Shown here: piece after piece, positions 35,048-42,744 of the stretch | Layout of the letters: each line of letters starts with the position of its first letter | Position numbering within the stretch: the stretch's first letter is position 1 | Source of the DNA: Aureimonas ureilytica | GTDB taxonomy: Bacteria > Pseudomonadota > Alphaproteobacteria > Rhizobiales > Rhizobiaceae | Direction of reading: 5' to 3' | DNA length: 64,000 nucleotides | NCBI RefSeq assembly: GCF_001475935.1 | Contig: NZ_LDQA01000022.1 | Span: 1 to 64,000 of the forward strand | Position numbers and translations under genes: made by a program | Notes under the pieces: generated by a model | Told to the model about the DNA's origin: nothing | The model's database searches: none | What the model saw: the letters and a program-made list of their open reading frames with translations, nothing else

Positions 35048-36994
35048 TCAAATCTCCGTCACGCATTTCTTGGCGCGAGGGATGGAAGTCGGGCTCATGG
35101 AGAGTTCGCTCACGCCATTCTCCACGAAGAAGGGGATGAGGTCGGGGCGGGCTGCCGCTTCGCCACAGACGCCGATCCAGATGCCGGCTTCGCGCGCAGC
35201 CTGCGCCGCATGGCGGATGGCGGCGAGGACAGCCGGATGCTCCGTGCGGTTCAGCTTGGCGACACGTGGATTGAGGCGGTCGGCCGCCATGACATATTGC
35301 GTCAGATCGTTCGTGCCGACCGAGAAGAAGTCCACCTCGCGCGCGATCTCGGCCGCGAGGAACACGGCCGCCGGGGTCTCGATCATCACGCCCAGTTCGA
35401 ACGCGCCATGCGCGATGCCTGCCGCATCCAGTTCGGTGCGGCATTCGTCCAAGAGCGCGCGCACGGCATGGACTTCGCCGACATCGGCGATCATCGGCAG
35501 CAGGATCTTGACGTTGCCGACCGGCGAGGCGCGAAGCAGCGCGCGAAGCTGGGGCTTGAAGACATCGGGCCGCTCCAGGCACATGCGCACGCCGCGCCAG
35601 CCGAGGAACGGATTGTCCTCGTGCTCGAAATCGATGCCGGCCACCGGCTTGTCGCCGCCGATATCGAGCGTGCGGATCACGACCGGATAGGGCGCGAAGG
35701 CTTCCGCGAGCTTGGTGTAGGTCTCAGCCTGCTCGTCCTCGCCCGGCAGGGAGCGCCGTTCCATGAAGAGGAATTCGGTGCGGAACAGGCCGACGCCCAT
35801 GGCGCCCGCCTTGAGCGCCCCCTCGATCTCGGCGAGCGAGCCGAGATTGGCGGCGATTTCAATGCGCCTGTTGTCACGCGTCCTGGGCTCCACGGTGCGA
35901 TAGGCGTCGAGCTTGCGGCGCTCCTCCGCCTCGCGCGCGATGGCGCTTTGGAAGCGCACCGTCGCCTCGCCGTCCGGATCGATGGCGACCTCGCCGCTCG
36001 ACCCGTCGAGGCCGATCGTGCGCGCGGCCTTCAGCACCGCTTCCTCCGTGGGAAAGCCGAGCACGGCCGGGATACCATGGGCGCGCGCCATGATGGCGAC
36101 ATGGCTCGTCGCCGCGCCCTTGCGGCAGAGGATGCCGCCGATGTTCAAGAGCGTCGCCTTGGCGAGGTCCAGCGCGGCGATCTCGTCCGCCACGATGATC
36201 GAGCCCTTCGGCATTTCGGCGAGCGTCGTATCCTTGCGCCCCAGAAGCGTCAGCGCGAGGCTGCGGGTGACGCTGCGAATATCCTCGGCGCGGGCGCGCA
36301 GATAAGGATCGCTCAGCGCTTCGAAGTTTGCTGCGATCTCGCGGCCGGCCTCGACCACGGCGCTGGGCGCGTCGCGCCCGTCGCGGATCGCGGCCTCGAC
36401 GGCTGCAATGAACTCGCCATCCTCTGCGACTTCCACCAGAGCGTCGATGATGGCGGCATCGTCGCGCTTCAGGCCCGGCCGGCTCTTGGCTTCGCGGAAG
36501 GACTGGACGGTTTCGGCAAGCGCCGCGCTGTAGCGCGCGCGCTCGGCCTCCCGCTCATGGCCGGGCACGGTGCGGGGCTGGATGTCGAGTGCGGCGGGGA
36601 AGAAGGCGAAGGCCGGGCCGATCGCCGTGCCCTCGCTGGCGCCGATGCCGCGCGATGCGCCGGTGGCGAGCGGCTGCGCCGGCGTGGCATGCGTCTCGGC
36701 CGGTTTGGCCGACAGCGCAACGTCGCCCGCATCCGGCGTCTGAAGAAAGGTGGAGAGAGCCGAAAGGGCGTCGGCGGCGTCGTCGCCATCGGCGCGCAGC
36801 GTCGCCTCGTCGTTCTCCTTGACGCCCAGCAGCATCAGCTTCACCGCGCTCTTGGCGCTGGCGCCTCGCCCGTTGCAGCGGATTTCGATGTCGCTGGCGA
36901 AGCTCTTGGCGAGCTTGACGAATTGCGTGGCCGGGCGGGCATGAAGCCCCTCGTGCACGCGCACGACGACGGATCGCTCGATCATGGCACTCAT
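35048..36994 (-). CDS. PTS HPr-Enzyme I fusion (multiphosphoryl transfer protein)
   Basis: A 648-residue cytoplasmic protein. Residues 1-92 are HPr, with the phosphorylated His18 in VHEGLHARPATQF and a SAKS serine region. After an Ala/Thr/Pro-rich linker (about 93-115), residues 116-648 are Enzyme I: active His298 in GAATSHVAIMARAHGIPAVLG, PEP-binding GVGLFRTEFLFM, and the C-terminal IGVCGEAAA region. It transfers phosphate from PEP to its HPr and then to a IIA protein. No IIA or GAF domain is fused, so the glucitol-type IIA next door is the natural partner. Start 36994 has GGA at eight bases; the frame is open further upstream. Family-standard EI Cys and His residues are intact. Confidence 0.92.
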   Translation of the reverse strand: MSAMIERSVVVRVHEGLHARPATQFVKLAKSFASDIEIRCNGRGASAKSAVKLMLLGVKENDEATLRADGDDAADALSALSTFLQTPDAGDVALSAKPAETHATPAQPLATGASRGIGASEGTAIGPAFAFFPAALDIQPRTVPGHEREAERARYSAALAETVQSFREAKSRPGLKRDDAAIIDALVEVAEDGEFIAAVEAAIRDGRDAPSAVVEAGREIAANFEALSDPYLRARAEDIRSVTRSLALTLLGRKDTTLAEMPKGSIIVADEIAALDLAKATLLNIGGILCRKGAATSHVAIMARAHGIPAVLGFPTEEAVLKAARTIGLDGSSGEVAIDPDGEATVRFQSAIAREAEERRKLDAYRTVEPRTRDNRRIEIAANLGSLAEIEGALKAGAMGVGLFRTEFLFMERRSLPGEDEQAETYTKLAEAFAPYPVVIRTLDIGGDKPVAGIDFEHEDNPFLGWRGVRMCLERPDVFKPQLRALLRASPVGNVKILLPMIADVGEVHAVRALLDECRTELDAAGIAHGAFELGVMIETPAAVFLAAEIAREVDFFSVGTNDLTQYVMAADRLNPRVAKLNRTEHPAVLAAIRHAAQAAREAGIWIGVCGEAAARPDLIPFFVENGVSELSMSPTSIPRAKKCVTEI

Positions 36995-37148
36995 AGTTCC
37001 ACAGAGGACAAGGAAATCGAAACCGGCGAAGGACCGGGGAGGGGGCTCCGGCCGCTGGCTCGGGGGACGAGCGGAGCCGATGCCGCGCATCGGTCGCGAT
37101 GCTCAGTGGCGAGCGGCTCCGAAGGGTCTGCCCTCGAGGGCTCGGCGG

Positions 37149-37529
37149 TCAGCCGCCGATCGTGATCTCGGCGCCGGGCTGGAGCGCGCCGGCGAGCGTC
37201 GCGGCATCGACTTCGCTGGCGGTGATTTCGCCGGGGCGCTCGGGCGTTTCCGCGCCGTTGAAGTTGATGACGACATGGCCGATGTCGCGCACCTTGGCCC
37301 ATGCGAGCGGCCCGATGCCGGTGAGCCTGGCCTCGACGGAGCCGACCCGGATCGTCGCGCCCGGCGCGGGGGGCTCGTCGCTCGGGCCTTCCACCACACG
37401 GTGCGTCACCGAGACTTCGGCCAGCTCCGGCGGCGCGCCGTCGGCAAAGAGAATGAGAACGCCGCCTTCCAGAAGGTCGGCCACATCGGGGCCGATGGCG
37501 GTGACGGCGGTGCGGAATTGTAGGCTCAT
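37149..37529 (-). CDS. srlB: PTS glucitol/sorbitol-specific IIA component
   Basis: A 126-residue protein of the EIIA-Gut family. YRTTVTAIG-like opening (FRTAVTAIGPDV), VLILFADGAPPELAEVSVTHRVVEG, and the GHVVINFNG block with GDITAS-like GEITASEV tail are characteristic. The His in SVTHRV is the probable phosphorylation site. It passes phosphate from the HPr-EI fusion to the IIB domain next door. GGAGAG precedes the ATG. Confidence 0.88.
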   Translation of the reverse strand: MSLQFRTAVTAIGPDVADLLEGGVLILFADGAPPELAEVSVTHRVVEGPSDEPPAPGATIRVGSVEARLTGIGPLAWAKVRDIGHVVINFNGAETPERPGEITASEVDAATLAGALQPGAEITIGG

Positions 37530-37626
37530 GACACTCTCCGGGAAAGGGCAGCGGTGATGAGTGCCGCGCCCGGCAGGGGCGGGCCGGCGCGCCGGCCCGC
37601 TTCGATATCAAAGGAACACGTCGCGA

Positions 37627-38670
37627 TCAGAGGAAGAAGCTCGCGACCCAGGCGATGAGCACCGAGACGGGACCCATGATCTGGCGGCTGAGAAGAACGG
37701 CCGGCACGCCGATCTCGATCGTCTTGGGCTTGGCTTCGCCGAGCGCGAGGCCCACCGGCACGAAGTCGCAGCCGACCTGCGTGTTGTAGGCAAAGAGCGC
37801 CGGCAGGGCCATGGCGGGGGCGATCGTGCCATTGGCGATCTGCGGGCCGATAATGGCGACGCCGATCACCTGCGCGATGACGGCGCCGGGGCCGAGGATC
37901 GGCGAGAGGAACGGCAGGCCGCAAATGGCCGACAGGACGATCAGACCAAAGATATTGTTGGCGAGCGGTCCCATCGGAGCGGCCAGAAGATCGCCGATGC
38001 CGGTGTAGAGGATGATGCCGATCAGCATGGTCACGAAGGCCATGAAGGGCAGCACGTTGCGGATCACCATGTCGATGGTGCGCCGTCCCGCATTGAAGAA
38101 GATGCCGACGGCCCGGCCCATGACGCGGCCGACCGAGGTGATCGCGCCGATCAGGCCGCCCTTGTTGGTGGCCGGCATGGAATTTCCGAGCGCGGCGGTG
38201 GCTTCCGCCGCCGAGGAGAAGCTGCGCGGCGCGGCGGTGGGCTGGCCCATGCCGGCGGGCGAGGCCGAAGCCTGGCCGCTCGCAGCGCTCGTGCCATCCG
38301 CCGGGGCCATATCCTCGGGCGTCACGCCCGAAACGTAGATGTCCTCGGTGATGAATTGGGCGAGCGGGCCGCTCTGGCCGACCGGCATGATGTTGACGGT
38401 CGGGATTCGTTTGCGGGCATAGACGCCGCAGCGCGCCGTGCCGCCGCAATCGATCACCACAGCCGCGATCTCGCTTTCGAGCGGCGGGGTGCGGAACCCG
38501 TCCACGACGGTCGCGCCGGTGAGCTCTGCGAGGCGCTGGGCGACGGCGGGGATGCCGCCGCCGGTGACGGCGACGATCTTGTCGCGCTCCGGCGTCGGCT
38601 GGATCACCAGAGGCCCGCCCCAGCCGCCCTTGCCGGCGGACACGCGAATGGCTCGAAATGTCTTGGTCAT
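37627..38670 (-). CDS. srlE: PTS glucitol/sorbitol-specific IIB component (SrlE type, with membrane region)
   Basis: A 347-residue protein of the EIIBC-Gut family. The N-terminal ~180 residues are the IIB domain (GKGGWGGPLVIQPTPERDKIVAVTGGG, then VVIDCGGTARCGVYARKRIPTVNIMPVGQSGPLAQFI). The Cys in DCGG or RCG is the probable phospho-acceptor. The C-terminal part is membrane-embedded, with about four to five spans from KGGLIGAITSVGRVMG on (FILPFMAFVTMLIGI, LIVLSAICGLPF, MGPVSVLIAW). It makes the transporter with the IIC protein coded immediately upstream. AAGGA precedes the ATG. Confidence 0.92.
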   Translation of the reverse strand: MTKTFRAIRVSAGKGGWGGPLVIQPTPERDKIVAVTGGGIPAVAQRLAELTGATVVDGFRTPPLESEIAAVVIDCGGTARCGVYARKRIPTVNIMPVGQSGPLAQFITEDIYVSGVTPEDMAPADGTSAASGQASASPAGMGQPTAAPRSFSSAAEATAALGNSMPATNKGGLIGAITSVGRVMGRAVGIFFNAGRRTIDMVIRNVLPFMAFVTMLIGIILYTGIGDLLAAPMGPLANNIFGLIVLSAICGLPFLSPILGPGAVIAQVIGVAIIGPQIANGTIAPAMALPALFAYNTQVGCDFVPVGLALGEAKPKTIEIGVPAVLLSRQIMGPVSVLIAWVASFFL

Positions 38671-38695
38671 GGGTCTGTCCTTCCGGTCCCGAGCC

Positions 38696-39541
38696 TTAAA
38701 GCGTCACGCCTTCGCGCTGCGCGAGAAACCGCGTGACGCGCTCGGTGACGATGCCCTTGAGAAGGATCACGACGATGCCGACCATGAAGTAGAAGATGGC
38801 GAGATTGATGTGGTAGCCGGCCGGGATGACGCCCCGGTTTTCCAGCTCCAGAAGCGCGACCAGAACGCCGCCCCAGACGAAATACTCGCCGGCATTGGCA
38901 TGGGGGAAGAGGCCCAGGATCGGATGGCAGAAGGACACGGCCGAATCGTAGAAGGCCGGCTTGTGCTTCTCTTCCAGGAAGGTGCCGAACGTATAGGCCA
39001 TGGGGTTGGTCAGGAAGAACATGGCGAGCACCGGCAGAACGGTGTAGCGCGTCAGAGCGTAGCGACCGGCCTTCTGAGCCAGACCATGCACACGCTCTTC
39101 GCCGATCATGCCGGTCAGCGCGTAGAAGGCCGTCATCAGGACGACGAGGGTCGGGATGATGCCGGTGACGAAGCCGAGGAAGACCTCGCCGCCCTTCTGG
39201 AACATGCCGATGAAATGGCGGCCGATCGTGGCGAGCCAGCCGAGCTGCTCTTCCTGGTTGCCGGGCGAGAGCTGCTGAACGCGCTTGGCATATTCGGAAG
39301 CCGAGATCGAGCCGCCGCTGCTGGCAGGGGCGGTCGCCTGCGCGGTTCCGGCGGCGCCCGGATCGGCGGCCTGGGCCAGGAGCTGAGCGCCGTGATGGGC
39401 GCTGTCGGCCAGCGCGCCGTGATGGCCGGCGAGATCCGTGGCGGGCGCGACGATCGCGGGGTCGCTCAAGGCATGGGCATAGGCGGCGCCATGGCTGGCG
39501 AGATCCGCCACGCCTTGCGCCATCATCATGGTCAGCATCAT
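38696..39541 (-). CDS. srlA: PTS glucitol/sorbitol-specific IIC component with an N-terminal extension
   Basis: A 281-residue membrane protein. The C-terminal 180 residues match EIIC-Gut: IGRHFIGMFQKGGEVFLGFVTGIIPTLVVLMTAF, TVLPVLAMFFLTNPMAYTFGTFLEEKHKPAF and INLAIFYFMVGIVVILLKGIVTERVT. The first ~100 residues are an additional Ala/Gly/Ser/His-rich stretch (HHGALADSAHHGAQL...) not seen in E. coli SrlA. The ATGs at 39541 and 39538 are preferred because GGGAGGGG lies just before; a longer in-frame ATG at 39559 would overlap that site. It is first of the transport genes after gutM, with a hairpin between. Confidence 0.88.
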   Translation of the reverse strand: MMLTMMMAQGVADLASHGAAYAHALSDPAIVAPATDLAGHHGALADSAHHGAQLLAQAADPGAAGTAQATAPASSGGSISASEYAKRVQQLSPGNQEEQLGWLATIGRHFIGMFQKGGEVFLGFVTGIIPTLVVLMTAFYALTGMIGEERVHGLAQKAGRYALTRYTVLPVLAMFFLTNPMAYTFGTFLEEKHKPAFYDSAVSFCHPILGLFPHANAGEYFVWGGVLVALLELENRGVIPAGYHINLAIFYFMVGIVVILLKGIVTERVTRFLAQREGVTL

Positions 39542-39567
39542 AAGGCCCCTCCCGGCCATTTTGAGGA

Positions 39568-39585
39568 AAACCCCCTTCGGGGTTT
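39568..39585 (-). terminator. Attenuator-like hairpin between gutM and the IIC gene
   Basis: AAACCCC (39568-39574) and GGGGTTT (39579-39585) form a 7-bp stem; on the minus strand the stem is followed by a short T-run. It lies 27 bases before the preferred IIC start. It could lower read-through from the regulator genes into the transport genes, or protect the downstream transcript from decay. Confidence 0.45.
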
Positions 39586-39659
39586 CTCGTCAGTCTGGAA
39601 ATCCTTTGTCAGGCGCGCCGCGCCACTCCCGCGCGGCGGCCTTGCTCATCGCTCGTCGC

Positions 39660-40097
39660 TCAAGCGAGGGACGGCGAGAATGTTGCGAGATTATTGGCCT
39701 CGGATGGCGTCGTGCCACGCCGAACGGTCTCGATCTGATCGAGAGCCGTCAGAAGCGCCCGCTCCAGCGGATGTTTGGGCTGGGCCTCGGCGCCGGCGCG
39801 GGCCTGCGCCAAGGACAGGCCCTCGAAACGCGCCACCGGCTGGAAATGCGCGAAGATGGTACGTCCTTCGAGGGCGACGACGCGCCGGAGCGTGCCGTCC
39901 GGCGCCGCGACGGCCATGACGATCGCGCCGCGCCTGAAGCCGCCGCCGCTCTTGCCCGCGCCCATCCAGCCATCGGAATATTCCGAGGACAAATGCCGGA
40001 ACGCATCGCGATAGCGACGGATCTGGACGAACGTGCCCCAGCATTGCAGCATCCACGCCAGCGCCAGAAGCGCCAGGATCACCTGCCAACTCCACAT
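39660..40097 (-). CDS. gutM: Glucitol operon activator GutM (SrlM)
   Basis: A 145-residue protein with an N-terminal membrane-like segment (SWQVILALLALAWMLQCWGTF) and the GutM family core: QIRRYRDAFRHLS...GWMGAGKSGGGFRRGAIVMAVAAPDGTLRRVVALEGRTIFAHFQPV. In E. coli it activates the glucitol operon. The last 30 residues extend beyond the E. coli length. GGGAGG lies upstream of the ATG at 40097; a longer in-frame start at 40148 lies inside the operator and is rejected. It is the first gene after the palindromic operator. Confidence 0.85.
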   Translation of the reverse strand: MWSWQVILALLALAWMLQCWGTFVQIRRYRDAFRHLSSEYSDGWMGAGKSGGGFRRGAIVMAVAAPDGTLRRVVALEGRTIFAHFQPVARFEGLSLAQARAGAEAQPKHPLERALLTALDQIETVRRGTTPSEANNLATFSPSLA

Positions 40098-40142
40098 GGA
40101 AACCTCCCGACGATGCTCTCCCGTGCATCGTTGCCTAACAAT

Positions 40143-40174
40143 GAACATTTGACTTCTTCTGTGTCAAGATGTTC
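40143..40174 (-). promoter_or_regulatory. Operator/promoter between sorC-type regulator and gutM
   Basis: GAACATTTGAC (40143-40153) and GTCAAGATGTTC (40163-40174) form an inverted repeat with one extra base on one side. On the minus strand the repeat contains a perfect -35 box TTGACA (40162-40167). A weak CATTGT-like -10 lies 18 bases later. An adjacent repeat CTGACA/TGTCAG (40174-40190) overlaps the regulator's stop codon. The likely binder is the SorC-family protein encoded just upstream, so the PTS genes would be released by its sugar-phosphate ligand. Confidence 0.6.
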
Positions 40175-40186
40175 TGACAGGTCGTG

Positions 40187-41152
40187 TCAGCTGGCGGGCA
40201 CTTCGAGAAGGCGCAGGGCGCTGGTTTCGTCCGTGATGAGGACGGTCGGCCGGACAAGGGCGAGGGAGGCGCGCAGAATGTCGATCTTATCCGGCCCGCC
40301 GGAGGCCATGATGCGCTTGGGCGTTCGGCTGATCGCCTCGACCTCGGCCGACATGATGCGCGCGTTGATCGGATGATCCACCAGTTTTCCATCCGCATCG
40401 AGAAAGTGGAACAGGAGATCGCCGACCGCCCCGGCCCGTTTCAAGGACAGACGGTCGGCCTCCGCGATATAGCCGGTGCGATAGGTGGTGGCGTTGGCTG
40501 TGATGCCGCCGACGCTGAGCACCACCATGTCGAGATGGCCGGCCATGTCGAGAACCGAGCTGAGGCCGCAGCGCTCGATCAGCGCCGTCTTGGTCTCGAC
40601 GCTGTCGACGATGGCGGGCGCGGTCAGAAGAAAGGCGTCGCCGTTGAAGATCTGCGCGAAGCGCCAGGCAAATTCGGCCGGGTTGAAGCGATGGGCCTGG
40701 CTGATGCCGCCGAGCAGCGAGACGACGCGCATATCCTCCAGCGCCCGCGCCTCGATGAAGGGGAGCGATTCGAACAGGGTTCGGCCCCAGCCAAGGCCGA
40801 CCGTCATCCCATTGGCGACCGTTTCCGACAGGTAATGGCCAATGGCCGCGCTGATGACGGGCGCGGGGTCTTCGCCCGAGCCCGGCGCGGGCACGACGAT
40901 GGCCGTGTCCAGTCCGAAGCGTTTTTCCAGCGCGCGCTCGGTCTGCGTGAGTTCGGCCAGCGGCCCGGCAACGGAAATGCGCACCTCCGAGCGGTTGCGA
41001 GCTTCGGCCAGAAGCCGGACAACGCTGACGCGGCCGACGCCGAGCGCCGTCGCGATATCGTTCTGCGTCATCTGCTCGACGTAATACATCCAGGCCGCCC
41101 GAACCCGCATCCGGTCGGCCCGCGATCCAACGAGAGATCCCTGATCGGACAT
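40187..41152 (-). CDS. SorC/DeoR-family sugar-responsive transcriptional regulator
   Basis: A 321-residue regulator. The N-terminal helix-turn-helix is in MRVRAAWMYYVEQMTQNDIATALGVGRVSVVRLLAEARNR. The C-terminal SorC sugar-binding domain has GLGWGRTLFESLPF, VVSLLGGISQAHRFNPAEFAWRFAQIF and FLLTAPAIVDSVE. The domain binds a phosphorylated sugar or sugar alcohol in related regulators. It opens the PTS operon region and probably controls it through the palindrome downstream of its stop. The start at 41152 is chosen because AAGGA lies nine bases upstream; an in-frame ATG at 41176 has none. Confidence 0.88.
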   Translation of the reverse strand: MSDQGSLVGSRADRMRVRAAWMYYVEQMTQNDIATALGVGRVSVVRLLAEARNRSEVRISVAGPLAELTQTERALEKRFGLDTAIVVPAPGSGEDPAPVISAAIGHYLSETVANGMTVGLGWGRTLFESLPFIEARALEDMRVVSLLGGISQAHRFNPAEFAWRFAQIFNGDAFLLTAPAIVDSVETKTALIERCGLSSVLDMAGHLDMVVLSVGGITANATTYRTGYIAEADRLSLKRAGAVGDLLFHFLDADGKLVDHPINARIMSAEVEAISRTPKRIMASGGPDKIDILRASLALVRPTVLITDETSALRLLEVPAS

Positions 41153-41318
41153 GTCTGTGGTTCCTTGCGTTCTCATCGGGCGCTTGGGGTCGAAGGCGCG
41201 TTACGCCCCCGCGCGGACGGGGGCTTGTTCCGGCTTTGTGATGGCGCCGGTCCGGAGAAAATTCCTCATCTTCCGATCGGCCCTGTGCTAATGTTCACTC
41301 GCAAATGGGAGAGCGTCC

Positions 41319-42023
41319 ATGTTGCCATATCCTGATAGTCTGGCTCTGCCTTTCAAGGAAGGGATCCGCGACCTCCGGTCTTCGATCCGACGCGAGGCGA
41401 AGGCCGGCGCGGTGTCGAGCCGGTTCTTCGGAACGCCCGAGCCGACGCGCCAACTGGCGCGGCTGGCCGATGGCGTCTTCACGCGGGCCGAGCGCTTCGC
41501 CGGCATGGTGCTGGCGCGCGACGGCGCCGATCTCGGCGCGCGGCTGGACCGGCTGGGCGCGGGTCTGGCGCAGGGGCAGGTGGCCGAGCGCACGCGGGAC
41601 GTCTATGCCGTCTGTCAGGCCATTCTCGATCTGGACGGGCCGAGCGGGGCCTTCGTATCCGAACTCAAGCTCGCGAGCCGCAATCTCGACCGTCCGCTCA
41701 CAGCCCCGTCCGATGCGGCTCTTTCCGCTGTGCGCATCGCCGCGCGCATGGCCTCGCTCGACATCGTGCGCCCCTGCCTGTCCGTGGTGCTCACCCAGGA
41801 GGAGCGCGACGAGAGCACCCATCTCAACGCTCGCATAGCGTTGATCGCCTGGCTCGCCGTCCTGGTGCGCCTCGACAATCCGCGCGAGGATGCGCGGGTG
41901 ATCCTCGCCAGCGCGCGCTGGGCGATGGAGGCGGAAGAGGGAGAGTGGCTGGCGCTCCTCAAGGCGCGCAAGCTGGACGAACTGGCCGCGCTCTGGCGCC
42001 AGACCGTGCCCTATCTTCCCTGA
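41319..42023 (+). CDS. Hypothetical protein
   Basis: A 234-residue soluble protein I do not recognise. It has no signal peptide or membrane span, and looks largely alpha-helical with many Arg/Ala/Leu residues. Notable stretches are GIRDLRSSIRREAKAG and ARIALIAWLAVLVRLDNPREDARVILASARWAMEAEE. GGGAGAG lies before the ATG. It is followed after 40 bases by a second unknown gene on the same strand, so the two probably form a small operon. It diverges from the SorC-type regulator. Confidence 0.65.
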   Translation: MLPYPDSLALPFKEGIRDLRSSIRREAKAGAVSSRFFGTPEPTRQLARLADGVFTRAERFAGMVLARDGADLGARLDRLGAGLAQGQVAERTRDVYAVCQAILDLDGPSGAFVSELKLASRNLDRPLTAPSDAALSAVRIAARMASLDIVRPCLSVVLTQEERDESTHLNARIALIAWLAVLVRLDNPREDARVILASARWAMEAEEGEWLALLKARKLDELAALWRQTVPYLP

Positions 42024-42063
42024 TAGGCCCAAGACAGAATCAGAGAATGAGGGGAGCGATCCG

Positions 42064-42723
42064 TTGAGCGACAGCGCGCTGAAGCTAAGCTTCGACTTTC
42101 CCGCGGAGGGCGATGGCCGCTCGCAGTTGCGCCGCTCGATCCGGCGTCTGGCGGCCTTCTCGCGGCTGACCCATGTCGGGCTCGACCAGTTCAACGCCCG
42201 TTATGGCACCGATCTTCAGATATCTTCGCGCAAGCTCACGCGCGCCTTTCTGGAATGGGTGCGCAAGTTCGACGCCGAGCGTGAGCTGGCCTCGCGCGAT
42301 CGGCGTGATTTCAGCCATTTCGCGGCCGGGCTTTTGATGAGCAGCCTGATCCGCAACCGCCCGGTCGAGCCGGTTCCCTCGACCCGTGCGCCTGCGCCCT
42401 CGAACCAGCCCGTCAGCTCGGAGCAGTCCCTGATCGCCTTCTGGCCGGAAGGCGTCTTCTATTTCGAATTCTGCATCACCGTGCTCGACAAGGTTCTGGC
42501 GGAACAGTCGCTGGAGGGCATCCATCTCTCGCCACAGGCGGTGGAACTGCGAAGCTGGCAGTCCTTCCGCGAGAATGTGCAGGACGATCCGAACCTCGCC
42601 ATTCCCTTTCTCGACCAGTTCCTCGGCGGTGATCCGGTCTGGGACTTCCCGACGGCGGCGCGTTTCCGCACCGCCCTCCAGCCGCATTTTCTCAAAGCCG
42701 ATCGGCGTCTGGCCGAGGGCTGA
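42064..42723 (+). CDS. Hypothetical protein
   Basis: A 219-residue soluble protein with no family I recognise. The first 110 residues hold conserved-looking FSRLTHVGLDQFNARYGTDLQISSRKLTRAFLEWVRKFDAER, the next section SEQSLIAFWPEGVFYFEFCITVLDKVLAEQS. The start is TTG with a strong GAGGGGAG ribosome binding site seven bases upstream. It follows the previous unknown gene by 40 bases and shares its orientation. The two could act together, but nothing in the sequence shows how. Confidence 0.65.
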   Translation: MSDSALKLSFDFPAEGDGRSQLRRSIRRLAAFSRLTHVGLDQFNARYGTDLQISSRKLTRAFLEWVRKFDAERELASRDRRDFSHFAAGLLMSSLIRNRPVEPVPSTRAPAPSNQPVSSEQSLIAFWPEGVFYFEFCITVLDKVLAEQSLEGIHLSPQAVELRSWQSFRENVQDDPNLAIPFLDQFLGGDPVWDFPTAARFRTALQPHFLKADRRLAEG

Positions 42724-42744
42724 GCCCGCCGGCCTCGCTCCGTC

